From: Citrobacter freundii
GTDB lineage: Bacteria; Bacteroidota; Bacteroidia; Chitinophagales; Chitinophagaceae
DNA length: 64,000 nt
Direction of reading: 5' to 3'
Assembly: GCA_003243445.1 (NCBI GenBank)
Contig: QFQQ01000001.1
Location: forward strand, 1 to 64,000
Position numbers and translations under genes: made by a program. Position 1 is the stretch's first letter. Each line of letters starts with the position of its first letter. This document shows positions 26,552 through 36,969 of the stretch, piece by piece. The notes beneath the pieces were generated by a model. That model made no database searches and had not been told where the DNA came from. It saw only the letters and a program-made list of their open reading frames with translations.

Positions 26552-29500
26552 TTAGAATGTCACGTTAACGCCGAGGTTAAATGTTTTGATCAGTGGGAAA
26601 ATATAGCCGTTGCTGTTCTGGCTGGTTGACTCAGGATCGATTCCTTCTACCAGTTTGGTCCAGGTGAACAGGTTGTTGCCATTACCAAAAACAGTTACGT
26701 TCCTGATACCTGCTCTTTCAAATGCCTTCACATTACGGAAAGAATAGCTGAGGGAAATATTTTTCAACCGTACAAAATCAGTCGAACGCAACCAGAAAGT
26801 GCTGTTTACTTTAGAAGCCTGCGATACACCGGTGATCGCATTCAAGGCAGGGTAAGTGATCTCAGCCCCCTGCTCATATTTCTCCTGCGTCCAGCGGCCA
26901 TCATTTACTTCTTTTACGATCCTGTTACCACCATAATAGGTATTTGCGATGTTGTAAGAACCCTTTGCGGTTCCGATAAAGAGCGCGGAAAGATCCCAGT
27001 TTTTCCAGGTCACCCCCATACGCCAGTTGTAAGAGATCAGCGGGAAAGATGGATAACCGATCGGCACCATATCACTGTTATCGATCTGGCCATCACCATT
27101 GATATCTTTATAACGAAGATCACCAAGATCCACGAGGTTGCTGAAGGTGTTATGCGGGCGGTTCGCCAGTTCTTCCTGTGTATTATAGAAACCATCGGCA
27201 ACAAGACCTTTTGGCTGACCGATCATAAAACCAGTCTGGTTCATCCATGCATACGGGAAAGGGGCTTCCGCCATATACTCGATCTTGTTGCGGGCATAGG
27301 AGAAATTTGCTTTTACGAAATAAGAAAGTTCATTGTTGATCTTGTCTTCCCAACCAAGTTCAAACTCCCATCCTTTATTGCTCACTTCACCTACATTGGA
27401 AACAGGAATACCACTTACACCAAGGCTGGCTGGAATGATCGCCGGTTGTACGAGGATATCTTTTCTTTTCTCGGTAAAGTATGTTCCGGAGAAGGATAAT
27501 TTATTATTCAGGAAACGCAGATCAAGCTGAATGTTGGTCTTTCTTGCCCTCTCCCATGTCACCGCTGGATTACCCAGTGATGACTCTGTGGCGCCGGGGA
27601 TCAATGGATTGGTTACAGAACCATTCGTGTTTCCGAAATAATAACCATTGCCGCCGTTTGCCAGCACCCATGAGTTATCCAGATAGAGATAACGCATGTT
27701 GCCGATCTGGTCATTACCTACTTCACCATAAGAACCGCGCAGTTTTACAAAACTCAGCCATTTGTTTTCCTTAAAGAATTTTTCATTGGAGATGATCCAT
27801 CCCGCAGAGAATGCAGGGAAGAAACCAAAGCGGTTGCCGGGAGCGAATTGCTCAGTACCGTTATAAGCCATGTTGGCTTCAACAAGATAACGTTCAGCGA
27901 AATTGTAGGTGGCACGGCCAACCAGACTCATCAAGCCTGATGGTGTGTTGAACGCAAGATTATTATCAACATACTTCTGCGCATTGCCAAGGATCAATCC
28001 GGATACATTATGGCGGCCAAAACTTCTTGCATAGTCAACACCAGCTTCGAGATAGGTCTTTCTGAAGTTTGCATTGAACAGGTAATCCGTCAGTGTATTA
28101 TCCGTATTCACCACTCCACCCACGAATGCGATATTGTTTGGATTTTCCGGGTCACGATAGGCGCTGTAAGTAGGAATTCCCGGTGTGATCGTATAGCCTT
28201 TCTGGTAGTTATCATCATACGCCACCGTGAAGTGGGAAGAAAGACCACGCGTGAGATAATCCATCGTATGCTTCAACACCAGCTGGCTGCTCAGATTGGT
28301 TCCCTGGTTGATGCCGTAACCTCTTGTTACGATATTCAATGGATTCACCACCTGGCTTGGATAACCACCATTACCGCCTCTTACAGTTCCTACAGGATTG
28401 GTGGCACTGCCATCAGCTCCCACAAAATGTGTAACGATCCTGCCATTCACCAAACCCGGAGAAATGAACGGGCCGTAACCAACGGTCATCAGGATTGCCT
28501 GGTATCTTGCGGCAAGATCAGACGACTGCACATTGCTGAAATTATCTGATTTCGGATTCGCCAGTTTATTCCGGGTGAACTGTCCGCTGACATTCACCGC
28601 AAGCTCAAGATTGCTGGTGATCCTGATATCAAAATTGTTCCGGAATGTATAGCGGGAAAACTTTGGATCTACATTCGCCCCTGCAATTTTTGTGTATTGC
28701 AGAATGCTGGTCTGATCAAAATAGCCAAGCGAACTGGAGTATTTGAATTTCGAAGTACCACCGGATACGTTCAGGTTGTATTGATTCTGCACACCGGATC
28801 CGTCAAAGAGTTCCTTATACCAGTCGTGACTTGTATAATATAAAGCCGGGCTGTTGCGCAGCGCATCTTTCTGTTCCGCAGATATGCCCATTGCATCGAT
28901 CTCCGCGTCGGTATAATCCCTGTTGTGCTGGAATTTCCAGCGTTCATCATCAGAGAACAGCATATTATTATACGCGCCATTCCCGGATGCCTGCAAGATG
29001 CGGATGGATTCATTGCGGCTGGTCGCGAAGTCGTATGAATTCGTCATCGCCATCAATGAGGTCGGTTGTGTAAAACCGCGGTTCATCGTAAAACCAAATG
29101 TGGGGCGACCGGATCTGCCACGTTTCGTGGTAACGATGATCACACCATTTGCACCACGGATACCATATACGGCAGTCGATGACGCGTCTTTCAGGATACT
29201 GATGTTATCGATATCATTTGCGTCGATGGCATTCAGCATAGTGAACGGATTTTCCGCTGCTTGCTGCACTCCGTCAATTACGACGAGCGGATTGGCTCCA
29301 TTCAGGGTCGCCAGGCCACGGATGCGGAGCGTAGTTGCATTCTGCCCCGGCTCACCACTGCTTTGGATCCCGGTGATACCCGGCGCTGAACCAACGAGCA
29401 TGTTGGTTACGTTGGCAACCGGTGTTTGCGCCAGGTCTTTGCCGGATACAACACTCACGGAACCGGTAACGGTAGGTAATTTCTGTTTACCATAACCGAC

Positions 29501-29875
29501 CACGATCACCTGGTCCATCTGCACGGCATCGGTAAGCATCTCAACATTTATTAATGTCTGCGTTCCCACGCCGATCTCTTTCGGAGCAAAACCGATGATC
29601 GTAAAAAGAAGGGTATCACCCGGCGAAACCGCAAGTGAATAATAACCCAGGGAATCGGAAGTGGTGCCGGCCGACTTATTCTTTACGGCAATATTTACGC
29701 CTTCCAGCGGGCGCTGTTTGTCGTCCGTGATCTTACCGGACACACGGTTCTGTGCGCTGGCAAGTAAAGTCATGGCTAAAACTGAAAAACAAATGAGGAA
29801 AAGCTTTTTGAAAAGAGGAGGCAACTGCACACGGGGTGGACAGGCGGAAGGACTGTCAGGGGACAAGCAATTCAT
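26552..29875 (-). CDS. susC: SusC-like TonB-dependent receptor (first pair)
   Basis: I start at the ATG at 29875 (1107 residues), because a signal peptide follows within 30 residues (LFLICFSVLAMTLLASA); the frame is open further upstream to 29923. Domains: CarboxypepD_reg-like (about 45-125, GKITDDKQRPLEGVNIAV), TonB plug (about 135-250, VIVVGYGKQK, IRGANGVIIVTTKRG) and barrel to the C-terminus (TFNLGVNVTF). This is the leading structural gene of the PUL. The promoter region (29876-30419) has a small hairpin and a long repeat element, and is probably the HTCS target. Confidence 0.94.
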   Translation of the reverse strand: MNCLSPDSPSACPPRVQLPPLFKKLFLICFSVLAMTLLASAQNRVSGKITDDKQRPLEGVNIAVKNKSAGTTSDSLGYYSLAVSPGDTLLFTIIGFAPKEIGVGTQTLINVEMLTDAVQMDQVIVVGYGKQKLPTVTGSVSVVSGKDLAQTPVANVTNMLVGSAPGITGIQSSGEPGQNATTLRIRGLATLNGANPLVVIDGVQQAAENPFTMLNAIDANDIDNISILKDASSTAVYGIRGANGVIIVTTKRGRSGRPTFGFTMNRGFTQPTSLMAMTNSYDFATSRNESIRILQASGNGAYNNMLFSDDERWKFQHNRDYTDAEIDAMGISAEQKDALRNSPALYYTSHDWYKELFDGSGVQNQYNLNVSGGTSKFKYSSSLGYFDQTSILQYTKIAGANVDPKFSRYTFRNNFDIRITSNLELAVNVSGQFTRNKLANPKSDNFSNVQSSDLAARYQAILMTVGYGPFISPGLVNGRIVTHFVGADGSATNPVGTVRGGNGGYPSQVVNPLNIVTRGYGINQGTNLSSQLVLKHTMDYLTRGLSSHFTVAYDDNYQKGYTITPGIPTYSAYRDPENPNNIAFVGGVVNTDNTLTDYLFNANFRKTYLEAGVDYARSFGRHNVSGLILGNAQKYVDNNLAFNTPSGLMSLVGRATYNFAERYLVEANMAYNGTEQFAPGNRFGFFPAFSAGWIISNEKFFKENKWLSFVKLRGSYGEVGNDQIGNMRYLYLDNSWVLANGGNGYYFGNTNGSVTNPLIPGATESSLGNPAVTWERARKTNIQLDLRFLNNKLSFSGTYFTEKRKDILVQPAIIPASLGVSGIPVSNVGEVSNKGWEFELGWEDKINNELSYFVKANFSYARNKIEYMAEAPFPYAWMNQTGFMIGQPKGLVADGFYNTQEELANRPHNTFSNLVDLGDLRYKDINGDGQIDNSDMVPIGYPSFPLISYNWRMGVTWKNWDLSALFIGTAKGSYNIANTYYGGNRIVKEVNDGRWTQEKYEQGAEITYPALNAITGVSQASKVNSTFWLRSTDFVRLKNISLSYSFRNVKAFERAGIRNVTVFGNGNNLFTWTKLVEGIDPESTSQNSNGYIFPLIKTFNLGVNVTF

Positions 29876-29915
29876 AAACAAGTCAGTTATTAGATTAATG
29901 TAAATCCGGGCTCCG

Positions 29916-29941
29916 TCCGCCAAAGCTTTAGCGCAGGCGGA
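29916..29941. repeat. Hairpin in the first susC leader
   Basis: TCCGCC (29916-29921) and GGCGGA (29936-29941) flank an AAAGCTTTAGC loop, a form of interspersed palindrome common in Bacteroidota. It lies about 40 bp upstream of the susC ATG. A perfect TCCGCCGCGGCGGA palindrome also occurs at about 30072-30085. Confidence 0.55.
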
Positions 29942-30089
29942 ACAGAACGGTCAAAAGTAAAAGGGGATTGAACTGTGAGGGGAGTAAAATCCTCCGAAAA
30001 AGGGGGAAAAATGTTTCAGGTTTAAAAGTAGGCAATTGATAATCAATCAGAAGAAGGTCCCCACCAAATCTCTCCGCCGCGGCGGATTG

Positions 30090-30401
30090 CCGTGTACCCA
30101 CCTCTTTGGCTGGCGTTAGGTTCCCGCGGATTTCGCAGATCTATCCTCACTATTAATGAAAAATATTTTTACTGCTGGTCCGGATTTCTATTGGATACGC
30201 AGATTTCGCAGATTAGCTGCTGATAACAGACTGTCATCTGCGTAATCCGCGCTTGCCGACACGGCAATTTTCCCTTTATAAAATGATATTTCAATTAGCA
30301 GGAATGACAAATCTGCGAAATCTGCGGGCTCTGTCCGCCGTAGCGAAGCGGAGGAGGAAACCTTACGCCATTCGAATTGCTTAAAAGATGTGGGTACACG
30401 G
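30090..30401. repeat. 312-bp inverted-repeat element between HTCS and susC
   Basis: The ends read CCGTGTACCCAC and GTGGGTACACGG in inverted orientation. Inside these, GGCGTTAGGTTCCCGCGG pairs with CCTTACGCC-side sequence, and CGCAGATTTCGCAGATT words recur four times. The right half shares the TTCCTCC...GCCCGCAGAT block with the element at 1231-1495. The end CACATCTTTT is shared with the element at 51411-51692. The gap 29942-30419 has no gene; it separates regulator and PUL structural genes. Confidence 0.8.
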
Positions 30402-30419
30402 TAGCCTGAAGTGAGAGAT

Positions 30420-33400
30420 TCAGAGGGGACCCTTCTCCTGGTACGCCGAAGGTGTTTGTCCAAAGGCCTCCTTAAACACCTTCGTGAAATATTTCGGATC
30501 ATTGAAGCCCACCTCATACGCAATCTCCGCAACTGTCAGTTTCCCCAATTCCAATAGTTTCTTAGCACGCTGCAGCCGGATCGAACGGATGAATTCCACC
30601 GGTGTCTGACCGGTCAACTCGAACAATTTCCTGTAAAGAGTTGCCCGGCCAAGCAGCATTTCGCGGCTCATTTCCTGTACAGACAACTCAGGATTCGAAA
30701 TGTTTTTCTCGACGAATGCCAGTGCTTTCTGCACAAATTCAGTATCTGTCTCTGCCGACGGAACCGGTTCTGCAGCGGCGACACTGACCTGTTTCTGGTA
30801 GGTTTGGCGGAACTTATCCTGCTGCTCCATCAGGTTGCGGATCTTTGAGATCAGCAGTTCAACATTAAAAGGCTTTGTGATATAATCATTCGCGCCGGTC
30901 TCAAGACCTTTCAGTTGACTGAATTCCGAACTCACTACTGTTAATAATATAAATGGTATGAAAGATGTCCGTTTGTCGGCTCTCAGCTTGCTGCATAACT
31001 CGATCCCTGTCAGTTCCGGCATATTGAGATCACTGACGATCAGGTCAGGATGTTCGGACAATGCCTTCTGCCATCCCTCCCGCCCGTTGGACGCCTCTAC
31101 TACTTTGAAATATTCCTTCAGGTTGTCTTTGATATAGAAACGATAATCATCATTGTCCTCTACCAATAAAATGGTTTTCTTCGAGCCGGATGGTTTTGGT
31201 GCTACCGGTTCAGGTGTTATGATTATTTCCTGCTGCGATTTATCCTCCTTGTTAATAGTTTCAGATGATTCATTCAGTATCGCAGGCCTTGTGTTGGAAA
31301 GAACCTCTTCCACAGGTGGCGTAACCGGCAGCAAAACGATCAGGTCACTTCCTTCATTCAATACACTTTCCGCATGGATCGTTCCGCCATGAAGTCTTAC
31401 AAATTCCTTACTGATAGAAAGACCGATCCCGCTTCCCTGGTTGATCATCGAGCCGGGCAACTGGTTCTGGAAGAAACGTTCGAAGATCTTACCGAGCTTA
31501 TCTTCCGGTATGCCGATACCAGTATCACTTACCCTGATTTCAAGGATTTTTTTCCCTTCCCTGTCTACCTGTTTCAGATGAACAGAGACACTTCCGCCAT
31601 CTGGCGTAAACTTGAATGCATTGGACAAAAGATTGAAGAGCACCCGTTCCAGTTTATCCGGATCAAAACTCATCAGCAATTCTTCTCCCTGATCATGAAA
31701 TGAAAAATGAATGTTCTTTCTTTCCGCGATATCTGAGAATGAGTCAAACACCTCGCGGCAAAAACGGAAGACATCAGCAGTTTTCTTATGCAGTTTCAGC
31801 TCTCCCATTTCCAGCTTGCGGAAATCGAGCAGTTCGTCGACCATATTCAGCAAGCGTTTTGCATTGCGGTGGATCAATTGAAAATGTCTTTGCTCGCCTT
31901 CGGGAAACGGCTGTTTCAATAACTTCTCCACCGGAGTTATGATCAGTGCCAGCGGTGTCTTTAATTCATGACTTACGTTGGTAAAGAAATGCACTTTCAT
32001 GGCATCCAGTTCATGCTGACGGTGTGTTTCAAGATCTGCCTGTTGCTTTCTTACTTTAATCCTTTCATTACGCAGGATCCTGTATCGCGCAAATAATAAA
32101 CCTCCAATGATCAGGGCTGCATATAAGCCAAACGCCCAGGAGGAAGCCCAGAACGGCGGCAGTATCCGGATCTTCAGATCGGCTGACCCGGTTAACCAAA
32201 TACCATTCTCATCTCTTGCCCTGACGGACAGATAATACGTACCCGGTGTCAGACCGGTGAAGCTGATCTTCCTGCTATTTACATCCGCATTGATCCATGT
32301 ATCATGCAGCCCTTCCAACCGGTAGCTGTAATGGATTTTTCCCGCATCCAGGTAATTAAGGTCGGCAAACTGTATCGCGAATGCATTCTGATCATGATTC
32401 AGCACCAGTTCTTTTACCATCGTTATACTCTCCCGGAGGATCACCCTGCCGTCGTATTGCTCGCCCACTCTCACGCTGTTGTTAAACAATTGCAGATCCG
32501 TAAACACCAGCGGAGCCTGTTGCTTTCTTTCGCCGACCGGAGGAGGCATAAAAATATTAAAGCCATTGCTGCCACCGAATACCAGCTCTCCCGCCTTTGT
32601 GATAAATGCTGCATCGTCATTAAATAGCCTGCCCTGCAGTCCATCCGTTTCATCATAGTTTCTGAATGCGAGTGCAAGCTTCTCTCCTTTCCGGTTAACG
32701 ATCACATTGCTTAACCTGTTCGGCGTACTCAGCCAAAGATTATGCTGATGATCCAGTATGATCCGGAGAATGGTATTGTGAGGCAAACCATCTTCAACCC
32801 GGTAGCGGGAAAAGCGCCCCGTCTTTGGATCGTATAAGTTCAATCCATCCCTGGTACCAATCCAGATCAGCCCGTCCGGGCTTTCCACAATATCAAGCAC
32901 CGTGGTATTGCTCAGGCTGTTCGAATCTCCATCTATATGCGTGAACCGTTTGATCAGTTTGGCGTTCTTATCATATAACTCAATGCCAGCAGTTCCACCA
33001 GCCCAGATATTTCCTTTCTGATCTTCAATGATAGCGTTGACAGAAAAACTGAATGCATGCGGATAACGATAACTGATGAACTGATTCTTTTTCCTGTCAA
33101 ATAATTGCAGGCCATTGGTGAGTGTGCCGATCCATAACCGGCCCTGGCTGTCTTCAAAGATCTCCCATACGCTGTCATCAGACAAGCTGAATGTATCCTT
33201 GTCGACATGTTTGTAACGGATGAACCTGTTCCCGTCATAACAATTCAACCCACCGAAATACGTCCCTATCCAGAGCTTGTTTTCTTTATCTATGAACAGA
33301 CTTGAAACAACATTGCTCGAAAGACTTGTATTATCCGAAGCATTGTTGCGGAACTGACGGTAAGTGCCGGATGTCCGGTCAAAATAAAGAAGTCCGTTTC

Positions 33401-34598
33401 CGTTTGTTCCGATCCATAAATTACCTTTCTTATCTTCTGCAAAACAATTGACATCATTGAAAGGCAGACTGGTTTTATCGGTGATATCATTCCTGAAATG
33501 AAGGAAGGATGATTTGCTTTCATTAAAGTAATAAATACCGCTTTTGAATGTTCCCATCCAGATCGTACCTATATCATCTTTAAAAATGGATTGGATAGCA
33601 CTTCCTGAGCTAAGTCCGTCAGAAGCCGGGTTGCTGTATAAATACCGGACCGTATTCTTCTTTTTATCGATCAGGTTGATGCCTCCGTGATCTGTAGCGA
33701 TCCAGATGTTCCCATGATCATCCTGTATGATGCCGTTCACGATATCATTGTTCAGGGTAAGCTGTGCCGACCGGTCATCCAGATGAAGAAAAGTATCTGC
33801 TGATGGCCGGTACCACCAGGCACCATGCTTTTGTGTGGGTACATAGATCCAGATCTCATTTTCTTTATCAGCGAACAACTGATACTGCAACGAGGCTGAA
33901 GTATTTGAAGGAAGATTTTTCCGGTGGATCAACCGGTCGTTCGTTGCTGTTCTTTTCTCCAGTACACCTTCCGCATACACGATCCATAGGTAACCTTCAT
34001 TATCAAAGACGATAGAAGAAACATTGTTGGAGAACAACGGCGCGCGCCCGCCATTACTGTTGAAGAAATTGGTTTGTTTGGTGGATGCATTGTAACGATA
34101 AACGCCTTCCCCGGGAAATATAAACCAGTAATTATCATGACCATCGGAAGCAATGGTCTTGAACCACTCATGCGGCAACCCAATTTGCTGAAGAAAAGGT
34201 TTTGTTCTTGAAAGAAATTTCTCCGTAGCCGGATCATATATGTTCCATCCCTTTGGTGTGTATACCCAGAGGGAATGAGAGGGGCCTTGCACCACTTTAT
34301 CAATGAAGCTGTCATTGATCGTGGTCGTGTCCCCTTCGCGGTGTTGAAAAACCTTGAAATCATATCCATCGAACCGGTTAAGCCCCGACGCAGTGCCAAA
34401 CCACAAAAATCCCTGCTGGTCTTTTGTAATGGTGCCGATCCGGCTGTTCGACAAGCCGCTATTCAACCCGATCGTATTGAACCGGTATTGAGCGGGTTGC
34501 GACTTTAACACGGAAACACACATGATCACTACAGATAAAAGCAGGAGTGTGCGTCTGCGTATGCTACCAGGTGGAGTACATTTCAAATTTGCGGACAA
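30420..34598 (-). CDS. Hybrid two-component system regulator (HTCS) of the PUL
   Basis: A 1392-residue one-protein signalling system. In order: signal/N-anchor (about 15-33), periplasmic sensor of two seven-bladed propellers built of Reg_prop repeats (about 40-700, recurring xGxLWIGTxxGLNxYD), a Y_Y_Y domain (about 720-800), one membrane helix (about 810-830), HisKA with His near 877 (NVSHELKTPL), HATPase, receiver with Asp near 1188 (IVSDLNMPELTG) and an AraC-type DNA-binding domain at the end (about 1290-1390). HTCS proteins bind an oligosaccharide in the periplasm and switch on the adjacent susC operon. It is transcribed in the same direction as the PUL. Confidence 0.95.
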   Translation of the reverse strand: MSANLKCTPPGSIRRRTLLLLSVVIMCVSVLKSQPAQYRFNTIGLNSGLSNSRIGTITKDQQGFLWFGTASGLNRFDGYDFKVFQHREGDTTTINDSFIDKVVQGPSHSLWVYTPKGWNIYDPATEKFLSRTKPFLQQIGLPHEWFKTIASDGHDNYWFIFPGEGVYRYNASTKQTNFFNSNGGRAPLFSNNVSSIVFDNEGYLWIVYAEGVLEKRTATNDRLIHRKNLPSNTSASLQYQLFADKENEIWIYVPTQKHGAWWYRPSADTFLHLDDRSAQLTLNNDIVNGIIQDDHGNIWIATDHGGINLIDKKKNTVRYLYSNPASDGLSSGSAIQSIFKDDIGTIWMGTFKSGIYYFNESKSSFLHFRNDITDKTSLPFNDVNCFAEDKKGNLWIGTNGNGLLYFDRTSGTYRQFRNNASDNTSLSSNVVSSLFIDKENKLWIGTYFGGLNCYDGNRFIRYKHVDKDTFSLSDDSVWEIFEDSQGRLWIGTLTNGLQLFDRKKNQFISYRYPHAFSFSVNAIIEDQKGNIWAGGTAGIELYDKNAKLIKRFTHIDGDSNSLSNTTVLDIVESPDGLIWIGTRDGLNLYDPKTGRFSRYRVEDGLPHNTILRIILDHQHNLWLSTPNRLSNVIVNRKGEKLALAFRNYDETDGLQGRLFNDDAAFITKAGELVFGGSNGFNIFMPPPVGERKQQAPLVFTDLQLFNNSVRVGEQYDGRVILRESITMVKELVLNHDQNAFAIQFADLNYLDAGKIHYSYRLEGLHDTWINADVNSRKISFTGLTPGTYYLSVRARDENGIWLTGSADLKIRILPPFWASSWAFGLYAALIIGGLLFARYRILRNERIKVRKQQADLETHRQHELDAMKVHFFTNVSHELKTPLALIITPVEKLLKQPFPEGEQRHFQLIHRNAKRLLNMVDELLDFRKLEMGELKLHKKTADVFRFCREVFDSFSDIAERKNIHFSFHDQGEELLMSFDPDKLERVLFNLLSNAFKFTPDGGSVSVHLKQVDREGKKILEIRVSDTGIGIPEDKLGKIFERFFQNQLPGSMINQGSGIGLSISKEFVRLHGGTIHAESVLNEGSDLIVLLPVTPPVEEVLSNTRPAILNESSETINKEDKSQQEIIITPEPVAPKPSGSKKTILLVEDNDDYRFYIKDNLKEYFKVVEASNGREGWQKALSEHPDLIVSDLNMPELTGIELCSKLRADKRTSFIPFILLTVVSSEFSQLKGLETGANDYITKPFNVELLISKIRNLMEQQDKFRQTYQKQVSVAAAEPVPSAETDTEFVQKALAFVEKNISNPELSVQEMSREMLLGRATLYRKLFELTGQTPVEFIRSIRLQRAKKLLELGKLTVAEIAYEVGFNDPKYFTKVFKEAFGQTPSAYQEKGPL

Positions 34599-34633
34599 TT
34601 TTGTATCGGATCAGGCCTTTGAGCAAGAAGCGC

Positions 34634-34641
34634 CAAATTTA
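34634..34641 (-). promoter_or_regulatory. Possible -7 promoter element for the HTCS gene
   Basis: On the minus strand, TAAATTTG fits the Bacteroidota TAnnTTTG consensus about 36 bp upstream of the HTCS start codon. The -33 element is not convincing (a TTG lies about 14 bp upstream, closer than usual). Confidence 0.3.
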
Positions 34642-34848
34642 CGGAACTTGCTTAACAACACCTAGCCTGCAGGGAAGTCTCCTGTTCTGACAAAATAGAG
34701 AGGACCGCAGCCGACAGACCGCGGACTGCAGAAGAGTCATTATTGAATGAAAACACCTATATTGACCGGAGAAAGTTAGTCAGCAAATAGCCAGTCATCC
34801 GACCGACCGGGATGATACAATAACAGCATAAATAACATTGAACTAAAC

Positions 34849-36075
34849 ATGAAAAAGTATATCCTGGGCTTGTTAGCAATGGTGATCATCTGTCCCCTGT
34901 TCGCGCAGAAAAAGAAAGCCATCTTCGTGATCGTTGACGGCATAGCGGCCGATGTGATCGAAAGCCAGCCCACTCCTTTTCTGAAAAAGATTGCGCAGGC
35001 GGGTGGTTATACACGTGCGCATGTCGGAGGTGAAAAAGGCGGCTATTCGCAAACACCAACGATCTCTGCGGTCGGTTATAATTCATTACTCACCGGCACA
35101 TGGGTAAACAAACACAATGTTTGGGATAATGACATCAAAGCCCCGAACTACAACTACTGGACGATCTTCCGTTTTCTGCATACACAAGATCCGCAAAAGA
35201 AAACAGCGGTTTTTTCCAGCTGGCTCGATAACCGGACAAAACTGGTGGGTGAAGGTCTTCCGCAAACAGGGGAACTGAAACTGACCTATCACTTTGACGG
35301 ACTTGAACTGGATACCATTAAATATCCGCATGACAGCAAAAAGGATTACATGAACCGTATTGATGAAGCCGTTGTCGACAAAGCCGTCGATCATATTAAA
35401 AAGGAAGCACCGGATCTTTCATGGGTTTACCTGGAGTATACAGATGATATGGGTCATAAATATGGTGACAGTCCGGAGTTCTTCCGCGCGGTAGACCTGA
35501 TGGACAAACAAATGGGCCGCCTGTGGGCTGCGATACAATATCGGCAGCAACAATTCAAAGAAGATTGGGTGATCTATATAACAACAGATCACGGGCGCGA
35601 TGCAAAAACCGGCAAAGGCCATGGCGGTCAATCCGACCGCGAGCGCAGCACCTGGATCGTTACCAACGCAAAAGGTCTGAATGATCATTTCAAAAAAGGC
35701 AATCCCGGTATCGTGGACATCATGCCATCACTCGCCAGGCACCTCGATGTAAAGATCCCGCGTGAACAGCTGATGGAAATTGACGGAGTTCCCTTAACGG
35801 GAACGATCTCCGCCGTTGACGCAAAAGCGGAATTGACAGAAGGAAAATTAAAGATCACCTGGAAGGCCGAAGACAAAAGTGGCAATGCGAAGATCTGGAT
35901 TGCAACCACCAATCAATTTAAAGAAGGTGGAAAGGATGCGTATAAACTGATGGCGACTGTGCCGGTTGCGAAGCAGGAAGCGGTGGTGGATGTCAGTAAG
36001 ATGAGCAGTAATTTTTATAAGGTGGTGATTGAGATGAAGGGGAATATGCTGAACAGGTGGGTGATGGTGAAATGA
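34849..36075 (+). CDS. Secreted alkaline-phosphatase-superfamily phosphodiesterase/nucleotide pyrophosphatase
   Basis: A 408-residue protein with a signal peptide (MKKYILGLLAMVIICPLFAQ). It has the type I phosphodiesterase/nucleotide pyrophosphatase fold: first metal Asp in FVIVDGIAAD (about residue 29), a nucleophile Thr/Ser region in SQTPTISAVGYNSLLTGT (about 66-83), a Asp/His pair in YTDDMGHKYG (about 198-207) and TTDHGRD...GKGHGGQSDRER (about 243-265). A short beta domain follows at the C-terminus. It should cleave phosphodiester or phosphomonoester bonds in the periplasm; the substrate is not evident. It stands alone on the plus strand, divergent from the HTCS gene. Confidence 0.85.
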   Translation: MKKYILGLLAMVIICPLFAQKKKAIFVIVDGIAADVIESQPTPFLKKIAQAGGYTRAHVGGEKGGYSQTPTISAVGYNSLLTGTWVNKHNVWDNDIKAPNYNYWTIFRFLHTQDPQKKTAVFSSWLDNRTKLVGEGLPQTGELKLTYHFDGLELDTIKYPHDSKKDYMNRIDEAVVDKAVDHIKKEAPDLSWVYLEYTDDMGHKYGDSPEFFRAVDLMDKQMGRLWAAIQYRQQQFKEDWVIYITTDHGRDAKTGKGHGGQSDRERSTWIVTNAKGLNDHFKKGNPGIVDIMPSLARHLDVKIPREQLMEIDGVPLTGTISAVDAKAELTEGKLKITWKAEDKSGNAKIWIATTNQFKEGGKDAYKLMATVPVAKQEAVVDVSKMSSNFYKVVIEMKGNMLNRWVMVK

Positions 36076-36099
36076 GGTGGGCAGTATTTGTCATCCACC

Positions 36100-36910
36100 A
36101 TTAAAATTATGGGTAGAGGACATTGCGAATGAAAGGCATTCGTAGAGGATTTACAAATACCGGCTCAATGACGCGAGGATCTTTACTGGAGCATTGTTGA
36201 CCGCGCATTCCCTTCCCACAATTAAAATTGTGGGCTAATCGCACTGCCCATTATTCGCAATGTTTATCACAACCACCAGCTCTTCAATAATTCGCCGAAC
36301 CTCAACAATCTCCATAGCCCACAATTTCAATTGTGGGTGGAGGATATTGCGAATGAAAGGCATTCGTAGAGGATTTACGAATACCGGCTCAATGACGCGA
36401 GGACCTTTTATTAAAGCATTGTTGATCGCGCATTCTCTTCCCACAATTAAAATTGTGGGCTAATCGCACTGCCCATTGTTCGTAATGTTTATCACAACCA
36501 CCAGCTCTTCAATAATTCGTCGAACCTCAACGGCCCACATAGCCCACAATTTCAATTGTGGGTGGAGGATATTGCGAATGAAAGGCATTCGTAGGGAATT
36601 TACAAACACCAGCTCAATGACGCGAGGATCTTTTATTGGAGCATTGTTGATCGCGCATTCTCTTCCCACAATTAAAATTGTGGGCTAATCGCACTGCCCA
36701 TTATTTGCAATGTTTATCACAACCGCCAGCTCTTCGAATAATTCGCCGAACCTCAACGGCCCACATAGCCCACAATTAAAATTGTGGGTAGAGGATATTG
36801 CGAATGAAAGGCATTCGTAGGGAATTTACAAACACCAGCTCAATGACGCGAGGACCTTTTATTAAAGCATTTTTGATCGCGCATCCATCCCGATATAAAA
36901 GTTCTAAGCG
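36100..36910. repeat. 225-bp tandem repeat array with 20-bp palindromes
   Basis: Three consecutive units (36236-36460, 36461-36685, 36686-36910, exact 225-bp steps) follow a partial unit (from about 36100). Each unit carries two palindromes: CCCACAATTAAAATTGTGGG and its variant with TTC in the centre. Because 225 is a multiple of three, both strands show spurious 67-73-residue frames in every unit. Pieces of the same unit appear at 43911-43975 and 44155-44225. The array lies between convergent transcription units. No gene is seen in 36076-36969. Confidence 0.92.
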
Positions 36911-36969
36911 ATGCTCACGCGGAACGAATTTTAATCCCTTCAAAACATCCCCTATCTCTCTCCACCACA

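Noticed and set aside
28923..29495. 190-residue plus-strand frame
   Set aside because: It is antisense to the plug domain of susC.
36100..36910. CRISPR array
   Set aside because: Units of 225 bp without short repeats and unique spacers do not fit CRISPR, and no cas gene is nearby.
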